Positions 1 to 13,079 of a stretch of DNA of 64,000 nt are shown here, piece after piece. The position numbers and the translations under genes are program-made. The number at the start of each line of letters is the position of its first letter. Position 1 is the stretch's first letter. Source of the DNA: Prostheceraeus crozeri (Eukaryota; Platyhelminthes; Polycladida; Euryleptidae); NCBI GenBank assembly GCA_907163375.1, contig CAJQUW010009036.1, positions 21,001 to 85,000 on the forward strand, in the 5' to 3' direction. The notes beneath the pieces were generated by a model that made no database searches, was not told where the DNA came from, and saw nothing but the letters and a program-made list of their open reading frames with translations.

Positions 1-982
1 ACCTAGTTTTCCAACAACCAACATAATCACTTAAAAATGAAAGAAATAGCTAAATAGCTATGAGCATTACTGCAGTTGGTCATCCTTTCTTGCATTAGCA
101 TAAATAAATTGACACTGCCATCAGTGCTGCATCGGAGAAACTCGGAGGCTTTTGCAGAAAAGGATCAATTAGCTCTTCAAAGGCAATCCTCCATCTGAAA
201 AATCCAACCTCTAGCAGACAGAAAATTTCAAAATGCTACTAAGAACTAACAAACTATACCCAAAAACAGCGATTTATTTCTATAGGATGTGACGGACAAC
301 TAGTAAGTATTTTAATGTTTAGCTACTACAGTCTTGCTCAGCTACAGTTATTATTTTTATTTGTTATTAAGTACCGGGGTAGTTAGAAGAGAGCTATTCA
401 ATATTTCCATTAAGTACTGAATTAAACTATATCGTATGATGTCTAACAGAAAAGGATTGATTAGACTTGAATAAAAAACCTTTACAATAGCACGAATGTT
501 GTGAAGAGTATTCAATCTCCTCTCGAAGTGGCGTCATCTACTGAAAACAATCTATTTAAGAAATTTCATTTTTACAAGACTTAGAATTACTGTCCGGTAA
601 AGAATACTGAAGCGTGGTAGGGAGTAAAAAATTACGGATGAACCGTTGAATTTTGGATGAGCTAGAGGCTTGATATGAAATTGAAATTAAGTTCGAGCAT
701 ATTATCAATGCCATTGAAGCAATGTCTAAGCAACAGTTTTAAGTAATACATTTCCCACTTATTACAAGACAAAATGAAATTGATGTGACTTTTTTTTACA
801 GAAGCTGCAGTTTAACATTGCAAAATAATAACAGCTACGCGGTAATGATAGTAAATTCACGACTATGTCTCACCTGCAATTACAGGAAAGATAATTAATC
901 TGGATACGAATCATAATTATCAAGCAACCTGGAAAAATCTGAAAGGCAGATAATAATTATAATATTAGCAATTCTTGGCAAT
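1..982. other. AT-rich non-coding DNA
   Basis: I see no open frame with recognisable content, no RNA gene and no clear repeat here. The sequence is AT-rich host background. Confidence 0.5.
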
Positions 983-1068
983 TTTTATACACATATACCA
1001 AAGTTCATTGATTGTTGTTGCACTGACAGAACTGCGACAATCAATGAGCTGTGGTATATGTGTATATT
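983..1068. repeat. Short imperfect hairpin
   Basis: Two arms of about 30 bases (starting TATACACATATACC and ending GGTATATGTGTATA) face each other around a loop of about 20 bases. It could be a tiny inverted-repeat element or a structured RNA. No target duplication is obvious. Confidence 0.55.
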
Positions 1069-2244
1069 TGTTAGATATCGATGCTGAAAGTTTGTAATTT
1101 TGTAGAGATTTCGAATGATTTGGCATTTGATTTCCTGAACTTTTTCATATGATTTTTTTCTATTTCAATTGATAAAGTCAGATCGGCGAAATATAACTTG
1201 ACATAATTTATTAATTTTTGTGCCCAGAAAGACTTAAAAATTCATTAATTTTGACTAAAAAGAAAATGATTAATGAAGATGAATTTCTTCATTTTCTGAG
1301 TCATGGGTACAGAGGTGATAATTCCCGGAATATAATCTGAACAGGACGCATAAAGAACTAATCTCCGATGAAATTTGTCATAAAGCTTCATAGCCTCAAT
1401 GAACATTTTCATAAAAATAAGTTGAATAAAACTTGAAATTCAACGGCTCATCAGGCGATGTAATCAATGAAACTATAAAAAAAGCTACTGGCGCGCGTAG
1501 CGCATCTATGAAAGTGAAGTTGGGCCTCCGTCTCCTTCATCTAAACTCTCGTTGTCGCCGCCCACCTTTGCGATCCCTTGTACCACGCAGGTACCTGCTG
1601 GAGATCTCCTCAAAATTCTTGGAAGTTATCGTTGGAAACTGCTGTTTCTTCACAGAATCTGTAACGGAAATGGCACCATTTTACACCCACATAGCTGCTA
1701 TGTCACTGAAATGGTGTCGTTTTCATATTTCAAGATAAAAGTTTACAACATCTGGTGGACATAACGATCCCAGTTGATTAAAATTCATCATAGATAATGT
1801 ATTCGCAGACAAGATGCCATCATCATCAGTGACAGTGACAACGATCAATAACAATGATGCAATATATACAGGACTTAATGTAAAGAAAAATCAATGCAAG
1901 AAAGGTGGCTGTGATTTGCTACAATTATTCATGAAACAATGCGAATGAAGAAATGACTTCATGTAGAATGGTTGAACAATTTTTGTGTATGGACTGCGCA
2001 AACTGACCCCCGTTCAGCGTGGACAAGGACGAAAAACGGGGAAGTAAGTAAGAAGTGCGCATGAAAGCGTACATTGAGCACCTTGAAACTTTTGTATTGT
2101 GCGCTATATGAATACCGTATTTTCATAAACAAAATTTTCAATAAATGAGTACTTTAAAATTGCCTTTGTCGGAGATATCAATATGAAACGATTTTAGAAG
2201 GGAGTCGACCTTTCACGTGTTTGTTTTTCCAAGCAGATAATAAT
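1069..2244. other. Non-coding, one GC-richer patch
   Basis: Mostly AT-rich. A GC-richer stretch at about 1490-1640 has short open frames on both strands (about 100 codons on plus), but none resembles a known family and no convincing splice pair frames it. I left it unannotated as a gene. Confidence 0.4.
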
Positions 2245-2640
2245 AGACCTGTTTCACTATGAAAACTACCCGCAAAAAGAAGGAATTAGCATGGGATCCT
2301 CCATTGAACCTCCTGTAGTTGAATTCTCATTAGACATTATAGGAAGCAATGTCGGTTTTTACATAAAGTGCATTGATGACATTTTAACTGTCTCTTCGGT
2401 CTGCAACCGAAACCCACACATTTTTAGAACGGTTTAATGCTGTTGATTCATCACTTCATCGTACCATAAAAAAGAACCGATAAATAACTCAATTAATTTT
2501 CTAGATATGATAATTTTCATAAAAATGGCACATTTGAAACCAATTGTATAAAAGAAACAAATACATTATTGTATACTCATAACCTCTCCTACAGTCCCTA
2601 TTCTTATAAGAACAACGCGATTAAAGCATTGTAGATCTCA
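2245..2640 (+). pseudogene. Penelope-like element RT remnant
   Basis: The plus strand encodes broken pieces that match the palm of Penelope-like reverse transcriptases: a QKEGISMGSSIEPP-type segment, then YIKCIDDILTV with the catalytic DD, then INFLDMIIF and a segment like IYRK...YTHNLSYSPYSYKNNAIKAL typical of the PLE region after the palm. Stops interrupt it several times, so it is an old dead copy. No GIY-YIG domain remains. Family assignment rests on the order of these motifs and is an inference without a search. Confidence 0.6.
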
Positions 2641-2788
2641 AAAACTGCCTCTCAATGGTCATACGCGGCAAATTTGCATTTTTAACGCAGGCCGAGTAAA
2701 TTTATGCAGGTAAACTATTGCGCATATGTAAAGAATGAAAGCAATGTATACATAGATAGAATTTCAATGTGATTACAGCTTCCACGTT

Positions 2789-2966
2789 TAGTTGTTGGAG
2801 TGACCCCATGAGCTTGATAGCAAAAAAGCAATTTTTATCCAGACCAGCGCTTTCAGATGGTCATCGACCACCATAATCATGCCTCGTGGAAAAGCTCTCG
2901 TCTAAATACAAATTGCTTTTTTTGCTATTAGGTCTACCATCATGATAATGGGGTCCCTCCAACAAT
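2789..2966. mobile_element. Small inverted-repeat element (MITE-like)
   Basis: Arms at 2791-2840 and 2908-2964 are inverted copies of each other (GTTGTTGGAG-GACCCCAT ... ATAGCAAAAAAGCAATTT), separated by about 67 bases. Size and structure fit a miniature inverted-repeat transposable element. No transposase is present and the superfamily is not clear. Confidence 0.55.
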
Positions 2967-4756
2967 TGAATATTGAAAGACCCTCATTTTCAATGAAATT
3001 CCACGTTTAGACTAGACGAATTTATGTATCTTAAGATGTGAGAGATTGCATCCATAGCTGGCATCATTACTGGGACAAAGGAAACATACTTGCGGGACAG
3101 CACCTCGAAAGGGAGGCTCAATTCCGGCGCAACAAAACCTTTTTGTGACAGGGATTTCTTGCAAATATGCTTTGACGGCTTCAATGAATTTGGCTGAAAT
3201 ATTTATTCATTATTTTTATATCAATTTCTTTTGACCGAGTGAAACTGCTTTTGAGAAGCTGATAAATTTCGGAGACCGGTACAATAACATGCTTAGTTTA
3301 CTATTTATACATATACAATGATTTTCTACTCTGGCTGCAAACTTATTGAAAATATAGTGCAAGTAACTGAGAAGCACTATTTGCACAATTAAAATTGCTA
3401 ACTGCTAATCAAATAAATGACGGTAATTTTCCAATAATGCTTCCACAGTCTTTTTCAATTATCAAACAATAATGAAATATTAAAAATACGCAAAACCGAA
3501 TACAGTAACGAAAACTGAATGAACTAGATAAACGAAAATTAACTTATCGAAAACTAGCTGTAAGAATGGGCCTTTCAACCCAAACTTAGATCCTTTGGAT
3601 CCGCTCCTCCCATCTAAGTTGCACTGTAACTGTTCGTTGTACGATAACAGAGTGTCGAATATTCTTTTCACCAATCAAGATTCATTCCTTCCATCGATAA
3701 CGGACCTAGAATAAATTAGGCTTAATTAGATAGTTTCAGCGACCGAATATTCCCTTGCTACCGTTAATTAAAATATTTACGTGTCTATTAAGTTCCCGCA
3801 CTGGTCATATTTTATGGAAACGGCAAAGCTCTTCAATCTTATAAGCATTATACATGTAGTTAAGAATCTTTATCATTGTGCAATTTTAGAGCCTAAAACC
3901 AATGTTCTAGCAGATGTAATTGACACTGATTAGCACGAGCTTTGTAAAGCAAATTGAAAAATGGTTCTTATAGAAGAGCCCTGGGCAGTTGAAATGAAAT
4001 AGAACAAGGTAGTCTACTTTTGCTACATCTCCCAAAATGCCTAGGATCGCCTAGACCGCGATTTCGGTTCAACGACATAGTATATAGTAGTTGCTTTATA
4101 ATTCCATGCATTTTCAATGAATGGTCAAAGAAAATTTCTATGTCTTATAGGCCGGCCCCTCTGCATTTACAGTTCTATTATTGAGAGATTTCATTGCACT
4201 AATTCCATATCTGCGAGGGCAATACAGAGAAAGTTGAATGTAAGATAACCAGAATAAGTAGGCCTACTTTTGATTTTCCAGCTGGCAAGTATGCAATTAG
4301 GCATATCTGTAGGAAGATTTTAAAATCAAGCAAGTCATAACTGTGTATATCGTACATTCAATAGTAAATTTCACAAGAGTAAAAGAATTAATGAATGAGT
4401 AGATTGATTAAAATCAATGTGCGTCTGGAAGCCGACAGCAATATAATCTAAATAAAGAATGGAAATGCTTTTTATTTTGATGAATCTGGGCACTCTTGAT
4501 TTACCGCAATAATAGACTACATTACAAGTTACCAGCTTCAAATTCTCTTATCCACATAATTGATGACTACTTAAGGTGTCAATTGAGTTAAAAGGAGTAC
4601 TGATTTATACTCCAATTGTCAGCAATTAAAGGACTAAATTCCATCCCGAAAATGATAGCATCATAGCGTTACGTCCACCCATCCCAATCAAAATAACATC
4701 ATGAAATAAACAGAATACGGACATATTTTGACATTTTGTCAATATTTTGGAGTGTC
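2967..4756. other. Non-coding host DNA
   Basis: AT-rich, only short open frames without recognisable motifs. Nothing supportable seen. Confidence 0.4.
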
Positions 4757-6160
4757 ACGTGGTCGCTCTATCAAGAGAAAATGTTCAGTTCGTTCCTGAA
4801 AAAATCGGTCGTGAAGCGCGACGGTCACTACACTGTAAATCGCTGGATACGAAAATTACATACAAACATATGCCAAAATCAAATACAATTTGAAACTAAC
4901 ATCTGATACGAGATTCCCGTATGCTTGCAGATATCTGGTATGTTTTTCATACGAAATTTCACTTACTTTCGTATGTGATTGGTATGTAGTGATACGAGCC
5001 ATTCTATCTGTGATTGGCTGTTTTACACTGAAATACGAGCTGTTGGTATGTTTTATATACGAGACCCGATGCAAATTCATCCTCATTCGTATGCCTCTGT
5101 TATGTGTTTCGTATGTGCAGCTTTAAGTCACATCACAAAAAATATATATATGTATCACATACTGCTGTCAAATAACTTTTTTCGCTAATACCAGTCGTGA
5201 ATAATTTTTGCTTGACTGAGTGATATTTAACTAGATTAGATTTATTGTGAATTTCATGCTCCACACGTATGACGCCGCTGCTATCTGTTTAGCAACAGTA
5301 ACAGGACGATGACTTAGTTCTACTTCATGAACAAAGGTGATAAACATATATCTCAAACATAACTATTTTTGCGTTCAAGAATTATAATGTGTTTTATATT
5401 CGGATTGATAAAATGCTTACTTTCAAAATTACATAATGCATAATTGTTGATGGTTGAATACTTATTGATTATTCATGAAATGCCCTAGACTTTCATGTAT
5501 TAGAATCGAATTCAGTATTGGAAGAAAGACTCTTGAATGTCATTATCTCACTACTTACAAAACAGTAGTAACATTAGTGTGATATTTATTGACAATTATT
5601 GACATTCATTGGCCTTAAATCAACATACTTTGGACATGATTGATGCTTTCTTTTAGCATTGTTAATGGCTTCAGTATGCAAGGCATACCACATTTGAAAT
5701 AACATTCGAAAATCATACAAATATATACCAAGAGAGTACAGAAATATACCAAAAAATTACTTTGGTATGCATCCTTCGTATGTGATTGGTATTGAGCGAT
5801 TTACAGTGTACTTCAGTATGTGGAATTTCCTATCCAATCGTTCGGTTCCTAGAAAGACCGGTCGTTGAAGCACCACGGTCGCTAAGCGAGTTTGACTATA
5901 ATTAAAACAGTTTGAATTGTGACTGCATGTCTATAGCGTGGTCGTTCTATCGAGAGGCAATGATCAGTTTGTTCCTGAAAAAAGCCGGTCGCAAGGCGCG
6001 ACGGTCGCAATATCGAAGGGTCGTTATATCGAGACTTCAATATATGGGATTTCCAATCTAATCGTTCGGTTACTAGAAAGACCGGTCGTTAAAGCGCGAC
6101 GGTCGATAAGCGAGGTTTGACTACATTTACAAAACAGTTTGCATTGTGACTGAATGTCTG
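4757..6160. mobile_element. pogo/Tigger-type terminal repeats, two tandem relics
   Basis: Two diverged copies of one end-type sequence occur in tandem (about 4757-5935 with a later insertion, and 5936-6160). Each has GGTCG, CGCGACGGTCG and a final segment reading, on the other strand, TAGTCAAACCTCGCTTATCG. Such ends with TA targets are typical of pogo/Tigger elements of the Tc1/mariner superfamily. No transposase frame remains. The first copy is split by a separate inverted-repeat element. Confidence 0.5.
4831..5808. mobile_element. Inverted-repeat element nested in the pogo-like relic
   Basis: The ends are inverted copies (CACTGTAAATCGCT at 4831 and its complement ending at 5808) and both are flanked by TA, as expected of a Tc1/mariner-type target. 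The flanking pogo-like sequence continues on both sides, which shows this is a later insertion. The interior is rich in TACGA/GTATG-type words and encodes nothing recognisable. Confidence 0.6.
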
Positions 6161-7120
6161 TCATAACAACAATTCATACATTCGACTTAATTCATGGATT
6201 AATCAATCATATGAAAGCAATATTTTCTGTGCATGTTGATTGATGTAGCGGAATGCGTTGCCTACTGGTATCGTGCATTGAAAACGACGTCATGCTAAAT
6301 GAAAACTTTGCGATGAGGCACCATGAAATATTCTTCCGAAAAAGGATGCTGACCTGAACGTGTGTAAAAAGTGCATTTTCTTATTAACCCTGACTTTAAT
6401 AACTGCAAACTGAACACTAAACTATAATTTCGAGAATCAAGGTAGAGCGTAGCTATCCATAAAATGGCGAACTTTTACACTAATATAGAATTTCGTCATT
6501 CGACCTAATAATACTGATAGGAGACATAACTTTTGTTGAGTATACCTAGCATTTCTGCGAATTTTCTCAGCACAGTGGATGGCGATTAGACATACTTTTA
6601 ATGATAAATCAAGAATATCAACTTTAAATTTCAACAACAATTTCCCAAACTCCTAAACTAAAGAATGGGGACATTTTGATACCTTTTAGAAGAGAGATAT
6701 TCGGCCACTTAATATTTTACTAGAAAAGCGGATTCCACACTTTAAGACCTACTTAGCGAGAATATGATTGACCGGTGGGCGGCATTTCGGTTCTCTTTCA
6801 CTCTGCATTTTAAGGAACCCTCTGCTTTTCCTATCACCAATCCAGAAAAGATTGGTGTCAGCCGATTTCACTCTCTTCCACCACTGTGACAAAATATGAT
6901 GGGGAAAGCATCATATCGCAACAATTTTATTTTTTAGACGCACGATTGATAGTTTCCATGTAATGTGAGTCTACGAAAAGTGCCCAAATATCCCCACTCC
7001 TAAAATATGCCTAGGGTTATATGGGCAGTGTATTTTAATCATCACTAACATTATTTCTGGCATGCCTATTTTCCAGAGAAATGCACAGAATCCATGAGAG
7101 ATTTATTTATTGATTGCCCT
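6161..7120. other. Non-coding host DNA
   Basis: Nothing supportable seen; only short random open frames. Confidence 0.4.
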
Positions 7121-7430
7121 TTGCACCAAGGACCGCATAAGAATTGTAAGCATGAGTCATGCTGCACGAGTGAAATGGCGTTTCAATACAACGTTTGCTT
7201 GTTAGTGTTGAGTGCAAAATCGAGTTTAATAACGATTCATGACTTTTCAGCTTATGTAAATTAAACCTTGTTTACTACAATCAATTCTGTCGATATGAAC
7301 ATGGACCATTTTAATATCTTGTCTTGATGAACCAATCATGAATATGGAACGATTAAGCCGTAGGTAAACATCAGCTATAAGTCACAAAACACATAACCCA
7401 TTTAGCCCCAAGCAAGTGCCCATATTAACC
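7121..7430 (+). repeat. Dispersed direct repeat, copy 1 (about 310 bp)
   Basis: This block, starting TTGCACCAAGGACCGCATAA and ending near GTGCCCATATTA, recurs in the same orientation at 10397-10708 with only a few differences. It is non-coding. It could be part of a larger dispersed repeat or a local duplication. Confidence 0.8.
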
Positions 7431-8868
7431 CGTGCTATGGGGCTAAATGGGCATTTTGATACTTTTTACAAAATCGCTTCTAATTCTTTTCTAATGAGTC
7501 CTAGAACCTCCATCTTCTATGGAAAGTTGTCATATACGCTCTTCTTGCCCTGTGAGTTGTTACTGGATGTAAAGAATTACTTTTATAAAAAATAAGTCCG
7601 AAAAGCCCTTAGGGTGCCCTTTCATATCAGTCCCGCCTCCCCTATTCCTAGTATTCCTATGTATTGAAAACTTCACCTTAAACATTTGCAATTCGTGCAA
7701 TCAGACTCCACTTAGGTCTACCAGACTCCATTGAGACAGATTTCCATTTGACAATTAAAAATCGCAGGCGCACACTCGGGCCACACGCATCTACATACTT
7801 CAGTTTAGTTTTTCCCCCGCCGAGAACAAAAATTCTATGTATTAAGGAACATCGAGCCAGCTATCGCTTGATATCTGCTGGTTGCGCTGGAGTTTCTAAT
7901 AAATACAATCGATATCGTTCGTCAGTCAACCACTAGCCGTCTGTTCCATTGAAACAACGCATCGAAAAGGAGCTTTCATTCTTTCATATAAAGTCTAGAG
8001 GCAGTATCCGTCGATAAATGTTCCTTTCCATAAAAATCTAAAAAAACATGTCCAGAAAATAAATAGCAACTGGGGTCTAACATGAATGAATGCAATTATT
8101 ATGGCCTACGTACCGGTAGGTCTATTAAGAAAATTGGCAATCAATTACAATTCACTGATTCATAAATTTCCAATTATGATTTATGGAAAATTATTATTAT
8201 GATGGAAAAAAATTGATTTTTCTTGACCAATTAATTATTTACAATCCCTGCTTGTAGGTCTGCTTTAGTATAATAACCGAAGATGATAATAACTTAAGCG
8301 TGTTGCATATTGTATGTTGCGAATTTTACTGGCGTGGGAACAGGAAAAAACGGCGAAGCATCTATTGAAAAATAGCCACGATTACCCTCTCATGACTCAA
8401 GATACGACTCATAGCGGATATCTCTGCCGCGAAATGTACGGATTCAGAAATGCTACGAGTTACGGAAGATCGCAAAGCTCATAGATAGGGAAAATCAAAT
8501 TATGATGACAGAACTTGCCGTAATTCATTAAACACGATAATTTTAATCTTATTAATTGTTATCTTATAAATATCTATAAATGTGAAACATTTCAAGTTAC
8601 TTTCCATAGCTGTGCACAGCTTTCCGTCTCAAAATCAGACGTTCAACCTCAAGAGTGAACAGTTTTTCAGCACGTGCTTGAGTCACAGCTGTTTTCTTCG
8701 AACAATTAGACACACAAGGTGGTCGTGTGTTCAGACGGAGCACTGATGTTCAGACAGCGAAAGACAGTTGTGTGCGTGTGAGGCAGTAAGCGCACGTGCC
8801 CGCGCCAATAATGGCTTTCTCGATAGACATAATGCTTTGCCTTCTCCAACTAATAGAGTAAGCTTACA
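7431..8868. other. Non-coding host DNA
   Basis: Short open frames only. Nothing recognised on either strand. Confidence 0.4.
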
Positions 8869-9617
8869 CAGTAGTCGCCGCTTATTAAAAACACGGTTAA
8901 TGAAAACAGCTAGGCTCGGTCCAGAATTTTTGCTATTAAAACTTAAATGTAGACCTCCGGTTATAAAAAACAAACCTCGTTTATTAAAAACAGACATTTA
9001 CATTTTTTAGAGATTTGTTGCAGCTTTGAATATCTGAGCAAACACACGAATGACACGATTCTTTCATAAGCTATCTGACTGGTGCACTATAATTAGCACT
9101 CGCTCAAACTACGCTCAGACCGACGACTCTGACAGCGAAAATGAAATTCCTACCCCGTCATCTACTGAAATGAGAAATGCTTTGCAGCTTCTTAGAGTAG
9201 GACTTGAAAGAAAGGGTTTTGATGACATCGGTGAGTTTGACACATTTGAGAACAAAATACGAAATTTCTTGCGTCAGCAAAATCTAACTCAGCTAACAAT
9301 TGACCAGTGTTTCAAATAAGACCCTTATGCAATTTCTAATATGTACGTGTACATACAATACATGGAAGTGTTTTACAAACTATGGTTTCTGATCGTTGCA
9401 TGTACATACACTGCACGTACATCTTAAATAGTAGTTCTATTGAATATCAATATAATTTGTAGATTAATGTTTACCACAGCGTATACATTATAGGCCTATA
9501 CAGTAGTGTACATACCATCATTCACAGATTCCATTTTAAATCATTCGTTTAATAAAAACGCCGCTTATTAAAAACACTTTTGGACGGTCCCGATGTGTTT
9601 TTAAGCGGCGACTGCTG
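8869..9617 (+). mobile_element. pogo/Tigger-like DNA transposon remnant
   Basis: The ends are inverted copies: CAGTAGTCGCCGCTTATTAAAAACAC at the left and its near complement ending GCGGCGACTGCTG at the right, with TA next to the right end. This TIR style is typical of pogo/Tigger elements. An 89-codon open frame inside (9050-9319, acidic patch DDSDSENE, then EMRNALQLLRVGLERKG and a basic end) resembles the C-terminal tail of Tigger/Jerky-type DDE transposases. The catalytic domain is missing, so this is an internally deleted, non-autonomous copy. Confidence 0.6.
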
Positions 9618-9955
9618 TAATTCTATTGCTAATACTGTATTTCAATACATGAAAGATAGTTTACCTCAAACATCAATGAATTTCAGTAGAAGTGGGCACT
9701 TCTTGATATATTGATAGGATTTATTGATTTTGACTGTCTCAGGTATTAATAATCGCATCTATCACAAGAGTTTACATTATTTATTAAAATGCCCCTATGT
9801 TTAAATCCATTTCCAGAAATTCTCGATCCAAGAAAGACAAAAATTATTGATTATCTTTCTTGAAAATGAGACCCTAAAATTATGCATTATATTTTGTGTC
9901 GATGTAAAATAGTTCTTCACTTCGTCTCCTTATTCACAACTCTTTTCTCTTTCAG
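9618..9955. other. Presumed intron end before the next exon
   Basis: AT-rich, ending in a strong polypyrimidine tract (CTCTTTTCTCTTTCAG) that serves as the 3' splice site of the following exon. No coding content seen. Confidence 0.4.
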
Positions 9956-10344
9956 GTTGCTTCTCATACATCACCAGCTCAAGCGATACAAATGTGGCCA
10001 CGAAGATCAAAAGACGAAAAGCCGACCTGGATAGCAGTGACAACGAAGAGTCGATCGACACCACTTCACACAGCGGAAACGTGGATTCTGTGACAGACGA
10101 GAAGAAAGAGTCGATCGCCAAAGGAAATATTTCCCTGGTCGTTGAGAGTGAGGAAGAAGATGTTCAGATAGAACGAAGCAATTCTGATGCAACAGTAATT
10201 TTAGAAACACCTCCGAAAAGTAGAAAATTTAAGAAGTTCCCCATGTATCGATGTGAAACTGCGATTTGTTTCTCCGTTCGGAGGAACAATCCTCACCGCA
10301 ATGGCCGCTGCTGTTTTAATGAATTCATGAACTTGTGTTCATAA
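9956..10344 (+). CDS. Putative host terminal exon, acidic/basic low-complexity protein
   Basis: An open frame follows a strong 3' splice site (AG at 9954-9955) and runs about 129 codons to a stop at 10342-10344. It enters in phase 1. The peptide begins GCFSYITSSSDTNVATKI, has a basic KIKRRK patch, then Ser/Asp/Glu-rich stretches (SSDNEES, ESEEEDVQ) and a TPPKSRKFKK segment, which suggests a nuclear, disordered protein tail. Its base composition is higher in GC than the surroundings, as for a real exon. I do not recognise the family, and no upstream exon is visible in the window. It could also be an exon relic. Confidence 0.45.
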
Positions 10345-10396
10345 TAGGCTTGAAAAGCATGTTATCTTTCACAATTGACGGTTGTATGATTGGCTT

Positions 10397-10708
10397 TTGC
10401 ACCAAGGACCGCATAAGAATTGTAAGCATGAGTCATGCTCCACGAGTGAAATGGCGTTTCAATACAACGTTTGCTTGTTAGTGTTGAGTGTAAAATCGAG
10501 TTTAATAACGTTTCATGACTTTTCAGCTTATGTAAATTAAACCTTGTTTACTACAATCAATTCTGTCGATATGAACATGGACCATTTTAATATCTTGTCT
10601 TGATGAACCAATCATGAATATGGAACGATTAAGCCGCAGGTAAACATCAGCTATAAGTCACAAAACACAAAACCCATTTATCCCCAAGCAAGTGCCCATA
10701 TTATCCCA
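10397..10708 (+). repeat. Dispersed direct repeat, copy 2 (about 310 bp)
   Basis: Near-identical to 7121-7430, same orientation, about 3.3 kb apart. It starts shortly after the stop of the putative exon at 9956-10344. Non-coding. Confidence 0.8.
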
Positions 10709-11639
10709 TCTATTTTCCCATCGGGACTCATCTTTTTGGTCCGAAGAAATCTATTTGAACTACAGCAGATAACGCTTTTATATTGTGTGCAATATTCGTA
10801 AGAGTAAACAATAGCTAGCGTCATCGATAACGCGGGTGTCCATGAAAGCTGCAGCATTTGAATTGCGATGAATGGCTTATTACTTGTAGCTAATGGCTTA
10901 TGCCTTATGGTCTGCCGACGGTGGCTTGGCTTATGGCTTAGCCAGTGTGCCTCCGGCCTAAGGAGAGCATGTTAGTCCCGCACCGCGACTATAAAGGCCA
11001 GAAACACGTACATAACATGCAATCCCAGTAACAGAGAAAGTACTAAGATGCTACAAATGCAAAACAAATGTGTATAAAGATCATCTGATTAAAATTTGCA
11101 ATCAGTGTTTCCAAGAATTTTGCTGCGATTATTCGTAAATACCTAGGTGTAGAATTATGTATAGGGTATATTATCTTACGCTCATTTTATATGAGCTTTG
11201 AGATTCTTGGACATAGCAAATGCATTTTTATTTCAAGAATGTTACTGACCAGATAAAGTAACAATCAATAGCATAGATTTTCATTCTGCCATTCCAACCA
11301 AACAAGACCTAAAAGTAATTCAGAAAGGAAATATGCGACGAATCTAAAGGTGCTCAAATGAGAAAAGTAAAACTGAAAGTCTCAAGGAGTTTAATGAAAT
11401 GCTCTTTTTAAATGATTAGCCGGAAAATTTCTCTCATTTTCATAAACCTCCCTTAAAAACAAAAGCTACTGATTTTTTTACATTTTCACATCCTCATTAT
11501 TTCTTATCCTATTGATCAGAGAATGTCGACAGCTTTTCGCCGCCTTGACTAACCTGAAAGGATTTCAAAACGGTCGTCCTCAGAGCAGCTTTGAACAAGA
11601 TGAAAACATCTAATGACTAGGGCAACCCAAGTAACATTA
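10709..11639. other. Non-coding host DNA
   Basis: Nothing supportable seen; no long open frame and no clear repeat. Confidence 0.4.
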
Positions 11640-12535
11640 ACATAAAGCAACATAAAGTAACATAAAGTAACATGAAGTCATGTATAGTAGCATTAAGTAA
11701 TATGAAGTAGCCTAATATAGAGTAGCATAAAGTAACATAAAGCAACATGAAGTCATGTATAGTAGCATTAAGTAATATGAAGTAGCCTAATATAGAGTAG
11801 CATAAAGTAACATAAAGCAACATGAAGTCATGTACAGTGGCATTAAGTAATATGAAGTAGCCTAATATAGAGTAGCATAAAGTAACATAAAGCAACATGA
11901 AGTCATGTATAGTAGCATTATGTAATATGAAGTAGCCTAATATAGAGTAGCATAAAGTAACATAAAGCAACATGAAGTCATGTATAGTAGCATTAAGTAA
12001 TATGAAGTAGCCCAATATAGAGTAGCATAAAGTAACATAAAGCAACATGAAGTCATGTACAGTGGCATTAAGTAATATGAAGTAGCCTAATATAGAGTAG
12101 CATAAAGTAACATAAAGCAACATGAAGTCATGTATAGTAGCATTAAGTAATATGAAGTAGCCTAATATAGAGTAGCATAAAGTAACATAAAGCAACATGA
12201 AGTCATGTACAGTGGCATTAAGTAATATGAAGTAGCCTAATATAAAGTAGCATAAAGCAACATAAAGCAACATGAAGTCATGTATAGTAGCATTAAGTAA
12301 TATGAAGTAGCCTAATATAGAGTAGCATAAAGTAACATAAAGCAACATGAAGTCATGTATAGTAGCATTAAGTAATATGAAGTAGCCTAATATAGAGTAG
12401 CATAAAGTAACATAAAGCAACATGAAGTCATGTACAGTGGCATTAAGTAATATGAAGTAGCCTAATATAAAGTAGCATAAAGCAACATGAAGTCATGTAT
12501 AGTAGCATTAAGTGATATGAAGTAGCCTATAAAGG
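11640..12535. repeat. 75-bp satellite, about 11 copies
   Basis: A 75-base unit (CATGAAGTCATGTATAGTAG followed by CATTAAGTAATATGAAGTAG and a CATAAAG-rich part) is repeated head to tail about eleven times with few differences. Sub-repeats of CATRAAGT/AGTAGCAT show that the unit itself grew from shorter words. Because 75 is divisible by three, the minus strand shows an open frame of 268 codons with a 25-residue period. I take that as a by-product. Confidence 0.9.
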
Positions 12536-13079
12536 AAAACCACTCTTTACTTCCGTTTATCTTTATTGAACATCAGCAATGCGAAATCTGGAGCGGAACA
12601 AAGCTTTACGCTACTACATAAGGTTATACAGTCACGCATTCAGACGATGGCAACGAACATAGATGCATGCATAATAACATAAGATAAGGGTATTGTTCAT
12701 TTTTTCAGGGGGGCGACCGCCCCTCCTGTCCCCCTGGGATCGACGCCTATGATTGTGGCTATCTCCGAAATTAATAATCGCATTTATTTCAAAGTGGCTA
12801 ACATCACATTTAGTTATCGTTTTTGTTGATTTTTGGCTTATACATTATGTATAATAGGAATTATTGATTTGAGCTAATACTGTGTTTATTATTTCTGTGG
12901 CTATTACCTTTACAGAATCAGAATGGCTTTCTCTCACGATAGGATATTTATTCAGCTATTGCGTGTGAAATGTGGCCAACTATGCAGGTTGCACCTGATA
13001 GGATTACTAAGGGTGGCTAATGCGTTAGATCGTTGGCTAATGCTTTTGTTAAACGTGGCCAACACGACGATAATCTTCT
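12536..13079. other. Non-coding host DNA
   Basis: AT-rich background between the satellite and a LINE 3' end. Nothing supportable seen. Confidence 0.4.

Noticed and set aside
1433-1764. Overlapping frames of 101 and 70 codons in a GC-richer patch
   Set aside because: No family match and no convincing splice sites on either strand.
11617-12423. 268-codon minus-strand frame with a 25-residue period
   Set aside because: It exists only because the satellite period is a multiple of three; composition and perfect repetition point to satellite DNA and not to a gene.
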